A stretch of DNA of 64,000 nucleotides. Origin: JAZQQB01 sp045628865 (lineage in GTDB: Bacteria; Bacillota; Clostridia; Lachnospirales; Lachnospiraceae). A model generated the notes under the pieces. It saw only the letters and a program-made list of their open reading frames with translations, did not search any database and was not told where the DNA came from. The position numbers and the translations under genes are program-made. Location of the stretch: NCBI GenBank assembly GCA_045628865.1, contig JAZQQB010000051.1:1-64000 (forward strand), read 5' to 3'. Shown piece by piece: positions 1 through 8,838 of the stretch (position 1 is the first letter of the stretch; every line of letters starts with the position of its first letter).

Positions 1-27
1 CAGAACGACATGGCTACGATCCGACTT

Positions 28-234
28 AAAAATGGAAAGAACTATTGATAAACAGAAGAAACTGCAAAATATCAATAGTAAAAATGGAAAGAACTATTGA
101 TAAACAGAAGAAACTGCAAAATATCAATAGTAAAAATGGAAAGAACTACCAATAAATGAAAGAAAATGAAAAACATCAATATTAAAAAGGAAAAAACTAC
201 TGATAAACAGAAGAAATCATAAAAAATTAATAGT
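28..234. repeat. 52-bp tandem repeat, four copies
   Basis: Four head-to-tail copies start at 28, 80, 132 and 184, exactly 52 bp apart. Copies 1 and 2 are identical; copies 3 and 4 have diverged. Each begins with AAAAATGGAAAGAACTA and ends with ATCAATAGT. The sequence is AT-rich. An open frame on the minus strand crosses the repeats but looks like a low-complexity artefact. No function is recognised. Confidence 0.9.
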
Positions 235-238
235 AAGA

Positions 239-350
239 AGGCTTTATTTAAAATGCCCACAAAGTCCATCCGGGGGATGTGCACGTTTTGGCAGAGGAAG
301 ATGTTACTTATGCGACGCCAAAGCTATGCTGCGCATACCGCTCGGGCGCG
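239..350 (+). repeat. Copy 1 of a dispersed ~95-bp intergenic element
   Basis: The stretch from the GGGGGATGTGCACG motif, through GCAGAGGAAG and ATGCGACGC, resembles 25835-25925 (+) and the reverse complement of 37045-37140. It is the most diverged copy. A terminator hairpin follows directly. Whether it is an RNA, a mobile remnant or a terminator-associated repeat cannot be told from sequence alone. Confidence 0.6.
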
Positions 351-351
351 A

Positions 352-374
352 AAGAGTGCGAAGCACTCTTTTTT
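352..374 (+). terminator. Rho-independent terminator
   Basis: AAGAGTGC / GCACTCTT is an 8-bp stem with a 3-nt loop, followed by a T run. It would end a transcript coming from upstream of the window and separates it from the recG promoter. Confidence 0.85.
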
Positions 375-381
375 ATGTATT

Positions 382-410
382 TTGTTCCTTTCGTGGTTTT
401 GTGATACAAT
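382..410 (+). promoter_or_regulatory. Probable recG promoter
   Basis: TTGTTC (382-387) and TACAAT (405-410) are 17 bp apart, with a TGN extended -10. The site lies just after a terminator and about 120 bp before recG. A perfect palindrome (CAGAGCC/GGCTCTG, 424-439) follows in the leader; its right half resembles the end of the GTAACTRTTCAGA repeat family seen elsewhere in the window. Confidence 0.6.
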
Positions 411-528
411 ATATTTGTCTGTGCAGAGCCATGGCTCTGAATAGCATTAGTTTAAAGCCCTGCAATACGCATGGCTTGATGTGGAATTTGCGCATGGCGT
501 AGAACAGTTATAAAGGGAGTTTCATCAT

Positions 529-2586
529 ATGCATACATCAATCAAGGATCTAAAGGGTGTGGGGGACAAGACCGCACAGCTTTTTGAAAAGATCAACGTA
601 ACCTCGGTGGAGGATCTTTTGACCTATTATCCAAGGGAATACACCAATTATCCAGAACCCAAAAAGATCATATCACTAGCAGATGGCGAAAAAGCGGCAG
701 TTGTTGTAAGCCTGATTTCAGGCCCGGCCACCAAAAGGGTAGGAAAGCTTACGCTAACAAGTGTGAAGGCGAGTGATGATACAGGTACGATCTCACTTAC
801 CTTTTTTAATATGCCATTTTTGAAAAATACCTTAAAGGCAGGCCAGTGTTACGTGGTATATGGGCAGGTAAAGAAAAAAAGAGAGGCGGTGAGCTTTGAT
901 CATCCACAGCTTCACCAGCTATCCCAGTATGAGGTTTTAAGAAAAACTTTACAGCCAGTGTATCCAGTCACCAAGGGTCTTACCAGCAAAATGGTGAGTA
1001 AGACCATGGAACAGGCGCTTTTATATGGAAAGCCAGAGTATCTGCCAGGTGCTATCAAAAAGATGTATCGCTTTATGGATCTTGCCCCGGCGCTTAAAAC
1101 CATTCATTTTCCAAATGGAAAAGAGGAGCTGATTGAGGCAAGAAGACGTCTTGCTTTTGATGAATTTTTCTTATTTTCTTTGTATTTAAGAGAGATGAAA
1201 GATGAGAATGAAGCTATTCCTAGCAGTGCAATTATGAAAAAGTCTCCTATAATAGACGAGTTTTTAAATAAATTGCCATATGATCTGACAAATGCCCAGA
1301 AAAAAGTGCTTTCAGAGATCCAAAATGATCTGTCCGGTCCATATGTGATGAACCGTTTGATCCAGGGTGATGTAGGTTCCGGTAAGACTATTGTTGCCTT
1401 TTTGGCATTGCTTCAGTGCGTGGCAAATGGCTATCAGGGTGCATTGATGGCACCAACGGAAGTGCTTGCAAAGCAGCATTATGAAGGGTTGCTTTCGTTT
1501 GTGGAAAAATACGATCTTCCTTTTAAACCGGTTTTATTGACAGGTTCTTTGACGGCCAAGGAAAAAAGAAATGTATATGAAAAGATCGAAACAGGCTATT
1601 CCAATGTGATCATTGGAACCCATGCTCTGATCCAGGACCGGGTTACCTACAAAAATCTCGGACTTGTTGTGACTGACGAGCAGCATCGATTTGGTGTGCG
1701 TCAAAGAGAAGCCCTTGCAGGAAAACAGGAGGATGGCAGTGTGCATATCTTAGTCATGAGTGCCACACCGATTCCTAGAACTTTGGCCATTGTTTTGTAT
1801 GGAGATCTTCATATCAGTGTTATTGATGAGCTTCCTAGCAATCGTCTTCCTATTAAAAACTGTGTGGTGGATGAGTCTTATCACGAAACAGCCTACCGCT
1901 TTATAAAAGGTCAGATTGAAGCAGGCAGACAGGCCTATGTGGTTTGCCCGATGGTGGAAGAAGGCGAGGGGGAAATGGAGCATCTTCATAATGTATGTGA
2001 TTATACCAAAGCGCTTCAGGAAAAATTTCCGGATAATATCCGTATTGAGATGCTTCATGGAAAAATGAAACCGGCATTAAAAAATGAGATCATGGAGGCT
2101 TTCGGCAGACATGAGATCGATATTTTGGTTTCTACTACCGTAATCGAGGTTGGTATCAATGTACCTAATGCAACGGTGATGATGGTGGAAAACTCTGAAC
2201 GTTTTGGCCTTGCCCAGCTTCACCAGCTTAGGGGTCGAGTAGGACGAGGAAAGGAACAGTCCTTTTGCATTTTTGTCAGCGGGAATAAAAGTGAAGATAC
2301 CATGGAGCGATTAAAGATCTTAAACAAATCTAATGACGGTTTTTACATTGCAGAGCAGGATATGAAGCTTAGAGGCCCCGGAGATATTTTCGGGATCCGC
2401 CAGAGTGGAGCCCTTGTTTTTCCAATCGGTGATATTTTTACAGATGCAGACCTTCTAAAGGTAGCGTCAGAAACAGCGGAAAGTCTTATCAATGGAGAAA
2501 TTGAGGTAGCGAAAGAGGAGATGGAAAAGCTTCATAGATACATGGGAGATTACTACAAGAATCGATTGGACTTTGGCAGTATCTAA
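529..2586 (+). CDS. recG: ATP-dependent DNA helicase RecG
   Basis: RecG remodels stalled replication forks and branch-migrates Holliday junctions in the cytoplasm. The 685-aa length is typical. The N-terminal wedge (OB-fold) domain precedes a superfamily 2 helicase core with Walker A GDVGSGKT at residues 280-287, DEQH box at 383-386, SATPIPRT after it, and the C-terminal LRGRVGRG motif near residue 567. ATG 529 follows AAAGGGAG at good spacing. It has its own promoter and is not tightly coupled to degV, which starts about 240 bp later behind its own promoter. Confidence 0.97.
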   Translation: MHTSIKDLKGVGDKTAQLFEKINVTSVEDLLTYYPREYTNYPEPKKIISLADGEKAAVVVSLISGPATKRVGKLTLTSVKASDDTGTISLTFFNMPFLKNTLKAGQCYVVYGQVKKKREAVSFDHPQLHQLSQYEVLRKTLQPVYPVTKGLTSKMVSKTMEQALLYGKPEYLPGAIKKMYRFMDLAPALKTIHFPNGKEELIEARRRLAFDEFFLFSLYLREMKDENEAIPSSAIMKKSPIIDEFLNKLPYDLTNAQKKVLSEIQNDLSGPYVMNRLIQGDVGSGKTIVAFLALLQCVANGYQGALMAPTEVLAKQHYEGLLSFVEKYDLPFKPVLLTGSLTAKEKRNVYEKIETGYSNVIIGTHALIQDRVTYKNLGLVVTDEQHRFGVRQREALAGKQEDGSVHILVMSATPIPRTLAIVLYGDLHISVIDELPSNRLPIKNCVVDESYHETAYRFIKGQIEAGRQAYVVCPMVEEGEGEMEHLHNVCDYTKALQEKFPDNIRIEMLHGKMKPALKNEIMEAFGRHEIDILVSTTVIEVGINVPNATVMMVENSERFGLAQLHQLRGRVGRGKEQSFCIFVSGNKSEDTMERLKILNKSNDGFYIAEQDMKLRGPGDIFGIRQSGALVFPIGDIFTDADLLKVASETAESLINGEIEVAKEEMEKLHRYMGDYYKNRLDFGSI

Positions 2587-2711
2587 TGTGAAATTTGCTT
2601 CATCTTTGTGGGGGAGAACCATGCCGTGTCAAGAACACTGGAGGCGTTCTTTTATTGTGGCAGAATAAACGTGGATATGATAATCACGCAACGTAGTATT
2701 GTTTACTACGA

Positions 2712-2740
2712 TTGACTTTCTGGGTAATTCTTACTATAAT
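2712..2740 (+). promoter_or_regulatory. Promoter of the DegV gene
   Basis: TTGACT (2712-2717), a 17-bp spacer, then a perfect TATAAT (2735-2740). Transcription would begin about 2747, leaving an ~80-nt leader. The leader contains a stem-loop pairing GTAACCGGT with ACCAGTTAC (about 2769-2799). Confidence 0.85.
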
Positions 2741-2747
2741 TGTTGAA

Positions 2748-2762
2748 GTTTGAAACTCAAAC
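2748..2762. promoter_or_regulatory. Candidate fatty-acid-regulator operator (TTTGA-N3-TCAAA)
   Basis: GTTTGA-AAC-TCAAAC is an exact inverted repeat at the expected transcription start of the DegV gene. FabT/FabR-type MarR repressors of fatty-acid synthesis recognise TTTGA-N3-TCAAA palindromes, and DegV proteins bind fatty acids, so a repressor site is plausible. This is inference from position and motif. Confidence 0.45.
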
Positions 2763-2826
2763 TATTCGTAACCGGTTAGGTTTTAAGACCAGTTACCAAA
2801 CGTGTTTTACGAGGAGGACAATCAGC

Positions 2827-3705
2827 GTGGCTAAAATCGCAATTGTAACAGATAGTAATAGTGCAATCACACAGGCAGAAGCAAAGGAATTAGGCGTATA
2901 TGTATTGCCTATGCCATTTATGATTGATGACGAGACATTATATGAAGATATTGATCTGACTCAGGAAGAGTTTTATGAAAAATTAAAGGCGGATGTTGAT
3001 ATCAAGACATCTCAGCCAACTCCAGGTTCTGTAACAGACCTTTGGGATGAACTTTTGAAGGAATATGATGAAATCTTACATATTCCTATGTCAAGCGGAC
3101 TTTCAAGCTCTTGTGCTACAGCAATCATGCTTGCTGGCGAGGATGAGTATGAAGGAAAGGTTTTTGTAGTCAATAATCAGAGAATCTCTGTAACACAAAG
3201 ACAGTCGGTGTTGGATGCTAAGGAATTAGTAGGCAGAGGCTTGTCAGGTGCCGAGATCAGAGACTTTTTGGAAAAGGTAAAAATGGAATCCAGCATCTAT
3301 ATCATGCTTGATACCTTACATTATTTGAAAAAGGGCGGTCGTATCACTCCTGCAGCTGCAGCTCTTGGAACTATCTTAAAATTGAAACCGGTTTTACAGA
3401 TCCAGGGCGAGAAGTTAGATGCTTTTGCAAAGGCTAGAACCTCTCAGGCTGGCGTAAAGATCATGAAAGAACAGATCAGACGTGATATTGAAACCAGATT
3501 TGGTGGTACAGTTGAAAATACCGGATGTCATATTGAGATCGCTTATACCTATAATAAAGAAGCTGCACTTCAGTTAAGGGAAGAATTGATGGCAGAGTAT
3601 CCGAATTGTGGAGAGATCATTGTGAATCCATTGTCACTTTCTGTTTCCTGCCATATCGGACCAGGTGCTTTGGCAATTGCCTTATCAAAGAAGATTCCAG
3701 AGTAG
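2827..3705 (+). CDS. DegV family fatty-acid-binding protein
   Basis: DegV/FakB proteins bind a fatty acid and, where FakA is present, present it for phosphorylation. The protein has the family opening (IAIVTDSNS), the TSQPTPGSV segment and the MSSGLSSSCATA segment expected around the lipid carboxylate site. I place the start at GTG 2827 because GAGGAGGA (2811-2818) sits 8 nt upstream and homology begins there; an upstream in-frame extension from 2740 overlaps the -10 box and is not credible. This gives 292 aa. The specific lipid cannot be told. A terminator follows 53 bp after the stop. Confidence 0.9.
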   Translation: MAKIAIVTDSNSAITQAEAKELGVYVLPMPFMIDDETLYEDIDLTQEEFYEKLKADVDIKTSQPTPGSVTDLWDELLKEYDEILHIPMSSGLSSSCATAIMLAGEDEYEGKVFVVNNQRISVTQRQSVLDAKELVGRGLSGAEIRDFLEKVKMESSIYIMLDTLHYLKKGGRITPAAAALGTILKLKPVLQIQGEKLDAFAKARTSQAGVKIMKEQIRRDIETRFGGTVENTGCHIEIAYTYNKEAALQLREELMAEYPNCGEIIVNPLSLSVSCHIGPGALAIALSKKIPE

Positions 3706-3757
3706 ATTTAGACAATAAAGTGTTTCGTCTTCTTAGAATAGTTACAAATTTATAATG

Positions 3758-3801
3758 AATACGCGTATCTAAAAGATGAATTAGATACGCGTATTTTTGT
3801 T
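3758..3801 (+). terminator. Strong terminator after degV
   Basis: AATACGCGTATCTAA pairs with TTAGATACGCGTATT (15 bp, 8-nt loop), followed by TTTTGTTATTTT. The A-rich flank also permits use in the reverse direction. Confidence 0.9.
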
Positions 3802-3893
3802 ATTTTTATTTGAAAAAGAATTTTTAGAGATTCTTTAGAGATTTCTTTGGTAGGATATATTTGAGTTAAGAATTGTTTTTGAATTAAAAAAAC

Positions 3894-3942
3894 TTACTAT
3901 TCAGAGCCCCATTCGCAAAATCGCTTGGCTCTGAACAGTTAC
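3894..3942. mobile_element. Minimal MITE-like element (copy A)
   Basis: A 49-bp palindromic unit: left end TTACTATTCAGAGCC, right end GGCTCTGAACAGTTAC. It shares the left-end CCATTCGCAAAA and right-end sequence of the larger element at 56705-56847 and looks like an internally deleted form. It sits just upstream of the ribosome binding site of the next gene. Confidence 0.6.
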
Positions 3943-3968
3943 AAAAAACTTAGATGGGGAGAATTTAG

Positions 3969-5657
3969 ATGAAGAAGAGAATGTATGAAAAATTGTTGTT
4001 ATCAGTCTTAACCATGAGCTTGGTATTTTCTACCGGATGCGGTTCGAAACAAGAGGAGAAAAAGAATGTATTTGCTGGAGGCGGTGACAAAGAGGTAAAT
4101 TATGCCGAGTCAGATGAGAATGAAGATACGGGAATGAATGCCTCAGAGATTGGATACCTTGAAGTGGAAAGTAAAGAATCCGATGAGGATGAGGATACAA
4201 CTGACTATGGACCTTTGGATGTGAGAGATTATTATGATGAGTATACCTGGCAGGGAGCTTATCTGGATATTTTAGAGGCTAATGGTTTTATGGCTCCAGA
4301 AAGCGGAAGTTATCAGGTGGATCTAACAAATGAATGGACCTATGATCTGATCTATGTGGATCAGGATAATGTTCCGGAATTGTTGATGTCACTGAATAAT
4401 TATTATGCATATGTTGCCAGCTTTCAATGCGGCAAGATTGTGATCACAGGTGATTATCCAACGGGAACCTGGGGAAATCGTACAGAGTATGTTCCGAATA
4501 AGGATCTTCTTTGCAGTATGAGCTATACTTTTGAGGGCGAGGAAGAAGTATGGTATTATGAGTATTCCCATTTGCACTCACAAGATCCTTTGGATCAGGA
4601 TAGTATCAAATATAACGCATACGACTGGAAAATGATTACGGATGGTGGTGTTTCCACCAAAGAAGAGATCATGGATCAGATCAAGGATACCTTTATTGAT
4701 ATTAATGACTTAAAGGTAGAAAAGGAAGAAAAAATGGTTGTTTTGGAACCTTCCAATGAAGCTTTGGTCATTGAAAAATTTAGTGACGGATTGACCTATG
4801 ATGATCTGGCTGGCTACGAATTTGAATTTTGTAGCGGGGCTGGTGCATGGAGTACTCGTTTTCACTTAAAATGTGATGGATCCTTCTGGGGTGAGTATTG
4901 TGATGATGATATGGGATATACAGGCGAATATAACGGTGAAACATACGATGGAGAACGTTATCTATGTGATTTTACAGGAAAGTTTGGATCCCTTACAAAG
5001 GTGGATGCGTTTACCTATAAGACTACCATTACAGAATTAAATTTTGAAAAAACACCGGATACAAAGGAAATTGTGGATGGAACTTTGGTCACATATACTG
5101 ATGCATATGGATTTAAAGATCATAAGGATATCTATTTTTATCTTCCGGGTAAACCGGTAAAGGACTTAGACGAAGGGTTCTTAGGATGGATTCACATTGA
5201 CAAAGAATCAAACATGGATTTAGCCCTTAATATGGTGTGTATGAACAATGAAGCGCAGCAGGAGGGTTTTTCCGGTTATAATGAAATAAATCGAACCTTT
5301 GTCTGGCTGTCTTTTTATTTAGATGAGTATGATGCGAAATATAGAGAAGAATTAAATGATGTTACGATAGGTCCTTCAAAAAAAGAAGAAACAGCAACAT
5401 ATCTATATGAAGTATGGGATGATTATTTAAATGACATCTGGAATGTTCTTTTGGCGGTGAAGTTTACAGAGGAAATGAATACCTTAAAGGAAGAGGAAAG
5501 AGCGTGGATCTTACAAAAGGAAAAAACCATGGAGTATGTAGGAACATCCATATCAGATGCAACTGAAAAAGAGATCATCATGAACACAGTTGGAGCAAAC
5601 ATAACAAGAGAAAGATGTCTTACATTGTTAAAGCTGTTGCAGGATAAACTGGATTAA
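3969..5657 (+). CDS. Putative lipoprotein, unknown function
   Basis: The 562-aa product begins with a lipoprotein signal (basic start, hydrophobic core, STGC; predicted lipidated Cys24) followed by an acidic D/E-rich linker of about 60 residues, then a globular part. A segment reading DLIYVDQDNVPELL (about residues 127-140) resembles the VDQDG-x-x-EL motif of the next gene's product, so the two are probably related surface proteins. ATG 3969 follows GATGGGGA. I do not recognise an enzymatic domain. It would be anchored on the outer face of the membrane. Confidence 0.8.
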   Translation: MKKRMYEKLLLSVLTMSLVFSTGCGSKQEEKKNVFAGGGDKEVNYAESDENEDTGMNASEIGYLEVESKESDEDEDTTDYGPLDVRDYYDEYTWQGAYLDILEANGFMAPESGSYQVDLTNEWTYDLIYVDQDNVPELLMSLNNYYAYVASFQCGKIVITGDYPTGTWGNRTEYVPNKDLLCSMSYTFEGEEEVWYYEYSHLHSQDPLDQDSIKYNAYDWKMITDGGVSTKEEIMDQIKDTFIDINDLKVEKEEKMVVLEPSNEALVIEKFSDGLTYDDLAGYEFEFCSGAGAWSTRFHLKCDGSFWGEYCDDDMGYTGEYNGETYDGERYLCDFTGKFGSLTKVDAFTYKTTITELNFEKTPDTKEIVDGTLVTYTDAYGFKDHKDIYFYLPGKPVKDLDEGFLGWIHIDKESNMDLALNMVCMNNEAQQEGFSGYNEINRTFVWLSFYLDEYDAKYREELNDVTIGPSKKEETATYLYEVWDDYLNDIWNVLLAVKFTEEMNTLKEEERAWILQKEKTMEYVGTSISDATEKEIIMNTVGANITRERCLTLLKLLQDKLD

Positions 5658-5730
5658 GAAATAAGGAAATATAAACTGGAGTAAGAAATAAAGAAACTAG
5701 CATTGGAGTAAGAGATAAAGAAATATACAT
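5650..5730. repeat. 27-bp tandem repeat copying the 3' end of the upstream gene
   Basis: Three 27-bp units start at 5650, 5677 and 5704. Unit 1 contains the last codons and stop of the upstream lipoprotein gene; units 2 and 3 repeat TGGAGTAAGARATAAAGAAA. The gene tail has been duplicated into the spacer. Confidence 0.85.
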
Positions 5731-5747
5731 GAAAGAGGATAAAGAAA

Positions 5748-6614
5748 ATGAATAAGAATGATTTCAAAAAGAGTTTGGTTATTTTAAGCGCATCCTTTTG
5801 CCTTTGCGCTTGTGGTACAGAAGAGGTAGAGAATTTGAATTCTGTAAAAGAGACGGAGTCTGATGTTGTAGAAACAGTGGCTGAAACAACAGAGAGTATG
5901 GAAACTGAATCAGAAGAGTCAGTAGAGGAAGTGGTTGCTACCGTAGATGATAGTCTTTCTTTGGAAGAAAGAAGCCGTAAGGCTTATCAAGACCTGTTAA
6001 TGGCAGTTATTGAAACTGGTGGATTTCCAGAAGAATTGGTAAATGAGGGGGACGTCTTTTTGTTTGAGGAAGATGCAGATGACACCAGTTTTGCTATAAT
6101 TGATGTGGATCAGGATGGCAAAGAGGAATTGATTGTATCCATGGTTTCAAGTAATACCTCAAATATTTGTGCCTGGGTATTTGGTTATGATGAAGAAAAA
6201 AATGTGGTGTTTTTAGAAGTAAGCGAAGGTGGAACAATCGCTGTTTATGAAAATGGTGGAATCCGATTTGATTTTACACATAATCAGGGTGTGGCTGGAA
6301 GCTTTTGGCCATATATGCTGTATCAGTATGATGCTAAAACAGATACCTATCAGTATATGGGGTATGTAGATGCTTTTGATAGGGTCTTTGTGGAGAGTGG
6401 CGAATCTTCTTTCATTGATGTTTTTCCAGAGGAAGTAGATGAGGATCAGAACGGCTTTGTTTATTATATAGAAGCACCTGGCTATGGTGGATATGATAAC
6501 CCTTGTGATGATGATGTGTATGAGGCTTGGCAAGATCAGGCGACAGATGGTTCAAAAGAGGTGACTCTTGACCTAATAGACGTCAATGAAGAAAATGTTA
6601 GTGCAATCCGGTAA
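5748..6614 (+). CDS. Putative lipoprotein with VDQDG motif
   Basis: The 288-aa product has a lipoprotein signal with LCAC (predicted Cys22), then an acidic linker rich in E, S and T, then a globular domain. IIDVDQDGKEELIV (about residues 115-128) is the short Asp-rich motif shared with the preceding lipoprotein and is common in Lachnospiraceae surface lipoproteins. Only 90 bp, mostly tandem repeat, separates the two genes, so they are probably co-transcribed. Function unknown. A terminator follows. Confidence 0.8.
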   Translation: MNKNDFKKSLVILSASFCLCACGTEEVENLNSVKETESDVVETVAETTESMETESEESVEEVVATVDDSLSLEERSRKAYQDLLMAVIETGGFPEELVNEGDVFLFEEDADDTSFAIIDVDQDGKEELIVSMVSSNTSNICAWVFGYDEEKNVVFLEVSEGGTIAVYENGGIRFDFTHNQGVAGSFWPYMLYQYDAKTDTYQYMGYVDAFDRVFVESGESSFIDVFPEEVDEDQNGFVYYIEAPGYGGYDNPCDDDVYEAWQDQATDGSKEVTLDLIDVNEENVSAIR

Positions 6615-6670
6615 AAATAGGCCACTTTAGATTTCGCAGAGCGAAATGGAGATTGGTGTGAAAAAGAAGG

Positions 6671-6716
6671 AAGCGTAGATGCATGAAAAATATTCTGCAT
6701 TTACGCTTGTTTTTTA
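6671..6716 (+). terminator. Rho-independent terminator
   Basis: AAGCGTAGATGCA pairs with TGCATTTACGCTT (one mismatch), followed by GTTTTTTAT. It closes the two-lipoprotein transcript. Confidence 0.85.
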
Positions 6717-6754
6717 TCGAAAATATGTTTGCTATTTACTATTTTTTGTGCTAC

Positions 6755-6760
6755 TATAAT
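6755..6760 (+). promoter_or_regulatory. Probable -10 element before the topoisomerase B gene
   Basis: A perfect TATAAT lies 75 bp before the start codon in an AT-rich stretch after a terminator. No convincing -35 is visible at 16-18 bp. A hairpin (AAAGTGCG/GCGCTTT, about 6769-6789) occupies the leader. Confidence 0.45.
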
Positions 6761-6834
6761 GTTGGTTTAAAGTGCGTTTTTGCGCTTTAGAGCGTTAAAA
6801 AGCAAGATAATTCGTGTAGAAAGTAGGAGTTTTG

Positions 6835-8757
6835 ATGGCAAAGGAAGTTAAGTATGATGCGTCCAGTATTCATGTTTTGGAGGGACTGGAAGCAGTACGT
6901 GTCAGACCGGGTATGTATATAGGAAGTGTTTCAACGAAGGGATTGAACCACTTGATCTACGAAATCGTAGATAACTCAGTAGATGAGCATCTTGCAGGCT
7001 TTTGTGATACCATCCATGTAACTTTGGAAGCAGATGGTTCCTGCACTGTTTCTGATAATGGTCGAGGAATTCCTGTTGGGATGCATGCAAAGGGCGTTAG
7101 TGCGGAACGAGTTGTCTTTACTACTTTACATGCAGGTGGTAAATTTGACGATTCAGTATATAAGACCAGTGGTGGTCTTCATGGTGTAGGTTCCTCTGTT
7201 GTAAACGCTTTATCCAACCGCCTGACCATTCGTGTTAAGCAGGGTGGATGTATCTATGAAGATGAATATGAAAGAGGTATTCCGGTAAAGGAATTGGTAG
7301 ACGGTTTGCTTCCAGTGATCGGCAAGACCAAAGAAACAGGTACCTGGATCAATTTTTTACCAGACGATACCATTTTTGAAAAAACCAGATTTAAAGCTGA
7401 CGAGGTCAAAAGTCGTATGCATGAAACTGCATACTTAAATCCTAGACTGACCATTGTTTTTGAAGATTTAAGAGGAGAGGTTCCGGAACATATTGAATTC
7501 CATGAACCAGACGGTATCATTGGCTTTATCAATGATCTAAACGATTCCAAGGAAGCTGTCAGCGATGTGATCTATTTTAAGGGAGAGGCTGACAATATTT
7601 CTGTGGAAGTTGCATTCCAGTATGTAAATGAATTCCATGAGAATGTTTTGGGATTTTGTAATAACATTTATAATTCTGAGGGTGGTACCCACATTACAGG
7701 TTTTAAGACACAGTTTACCAATGTGATCAACACCTATGCCAGAGGCTTGAATATTTTAAAGGAAAAAGACGTAAACTTTACAGGTACGGATGTCAGAAAT
7801 GGTATGACAGCTGTTATTTCCTTGAAGCATCCAGACCCTCGTTTTGAAGGACAGACCAAGACAAAGCTGGATAACCAGGATGCGTCTAAGGCAGTTGCCA
7901 AGATCACGGGTGAAGAGATCGTTCGTTTCTTTGACCGTAACCTAGAACAGTTAAAGGCTGTTATTTCCTGCGCAGAAAAAGCGGCTAAGATCAGAAAAAC
8001 AGAAGAAAAAGCAAAAACCAATATGCTTACCAAGCAGAAGTATTCTTTTGATTCCAACGGAAAGCTTGCCACCTGTGAATCTATGGATGCCAGCAAGTGT
8101 GAAATCTTTATCGTCGAAGGAGATTCTGCTGGTGGATCTGCTAAAATGGCGAGAAACCGTATGTACCAGGCGATTTTACCAATCAGAGGTAAGATCTTAA
8201 ACGTAGAAAAAGCCAGTATTGATAAGGTTTTGGCCAATGCGGAGATCAAGACGATGATCAATGCCTTTGGTTGTGGTTTTTCAGAAGGCTATGGTAACGA
8301 CTTTGATATCAACAAGCTTCGCTATGATAAGATCATCATTATGGCCGATGCCGACGTGGATGGTGCACATATCTCCAACCTTTTACTGACCCTGTTTTAT
8401 CGTTTTATGCCGGAGCTTATTTTTGAGGGACATGTGTATATTGCCATGCCACCTTTATACAAGGCAGTACCTTCCAAGGGAGCGGAGGAATACCTGTATG
8501 ATGATAAGGCTTTGGAAAAATATCGTAAGACTCATAAGGGACCATTTACCCTGCAGCGATACAAAGGTCTTGGTGAAATGGATGCAGAACAGCTTTGGGA
8601 AACAACCTTAAACCCGGAGACCAGAATCATGAAGCAGGTTGAGATTGAGGATGCAAGACTTGCAGATGTTATCACAGAAACACTGATGGGTAATGACGTT
8701 GCGCCACGTAAGCAGTATATTTATGAGCATGCTACAGACGCAGAGCTTGATATTTAA
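6835..8757 (+). CDS. parE: Type IIA DNA topoisomerase subunit B (ParE/GyrB family)
   Basis: This is the ATPase and TOPRIM subunit of a topoisomerase IV/gyrase-type enzyme. GHKL ATPase motifs are intact: EIVDNSVDE (residues 43-51), DNGRGIP, GGLHGVGSS (from 113). The TOPRIM domain has EGDSAGGSA (from 428) and DADVDG (505-510), and RYKGLGEMD lies near the C terminus. ATG 6835 follows GTAGGAG; a TTG one codon earlier is possible. Pairing with a subunit A that lacks an obvious GyrA box favours topoisomerase IV, but family members are hard to separate by eye; the symbol is tentative. Confidence 0.85.
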   Translation: MAKEVKYDASSIHVLEGLEAVRVRPGMYIGSVSTKGLNHLIYEIVDNSVDEHLAGFCDTIHVTLEADGSCTVSDNGRGIPVGMHAKGVSAERVVFTTLHAGGKFDDSVYKTSGGLHGVGSSVVNALSNRLTIRVKQGGCIYEDEYERGIPVKELVDGLLPVIGKTKETGTWINFLPDDTIFEKTRFKADEVKSRMHETAYLNPRLTIVFEDLRGEVPEHIEFHEPDGIIGFINDLNDSKEAVSDVIYFKGEADNISVEVAFQYVNEFHENVLGFCNNIYNSEGGTHITGFKTQFTNVINTYARGLNILKEKDVNFTGTDVRNGMTAVISLKHPDPRFEGQTKTKLDNQDASKAVAKITGEEIVRFFDRNLEQLKAVISCAEKAAKIRKTEEKAKTNMLTKQKYSFDSNGKLATCESMDASKCEIFIVEGDSAGGSAKMARNRMYQAILPIRGKILNVEKASIDKVLANAEIKTMINAFGCGFSEGYGNDFDINKLRYDKIIIMADADVDGAHISNLLLTLFYRFMPELIFEGHVYIAMPPLYKAVPSKGAEEYLYDDKALEKYRKTHKGPFTLQRYKGLGEMDAEQLWETTLNPETRIMKQVEIEDARLADVITETLMGNDVAPRKQYIYEHATDAELDI

Positions 8758-8838
8758 ATTCGCAGGCTGGCTTACAAGCAGTAAGTTTAAGCTTCTGCCA
8801 GCTACAAATTTACATGATTGATGATAAATTAAAAATAG

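Noticed and set aside
72..284. 70-aa hydrophobic minus-strand protein
   Set aside because: It is read from the AT-rich 52-bp repeat; its repeated Phe/Leu/Ile pattern follows from the repeat.
2740..2826. N-terminal extension of DegV
   Set aside because: The extension begins inside the -10 box and contains the putative operator; GTG 2827 has the ribosome binding site and the conserved start.
7734..8261. 175-aa minus-strand protein inside parE
   Set aside because: Antisense shadow of a well-conserved gene; no ribosome binding site or known family.
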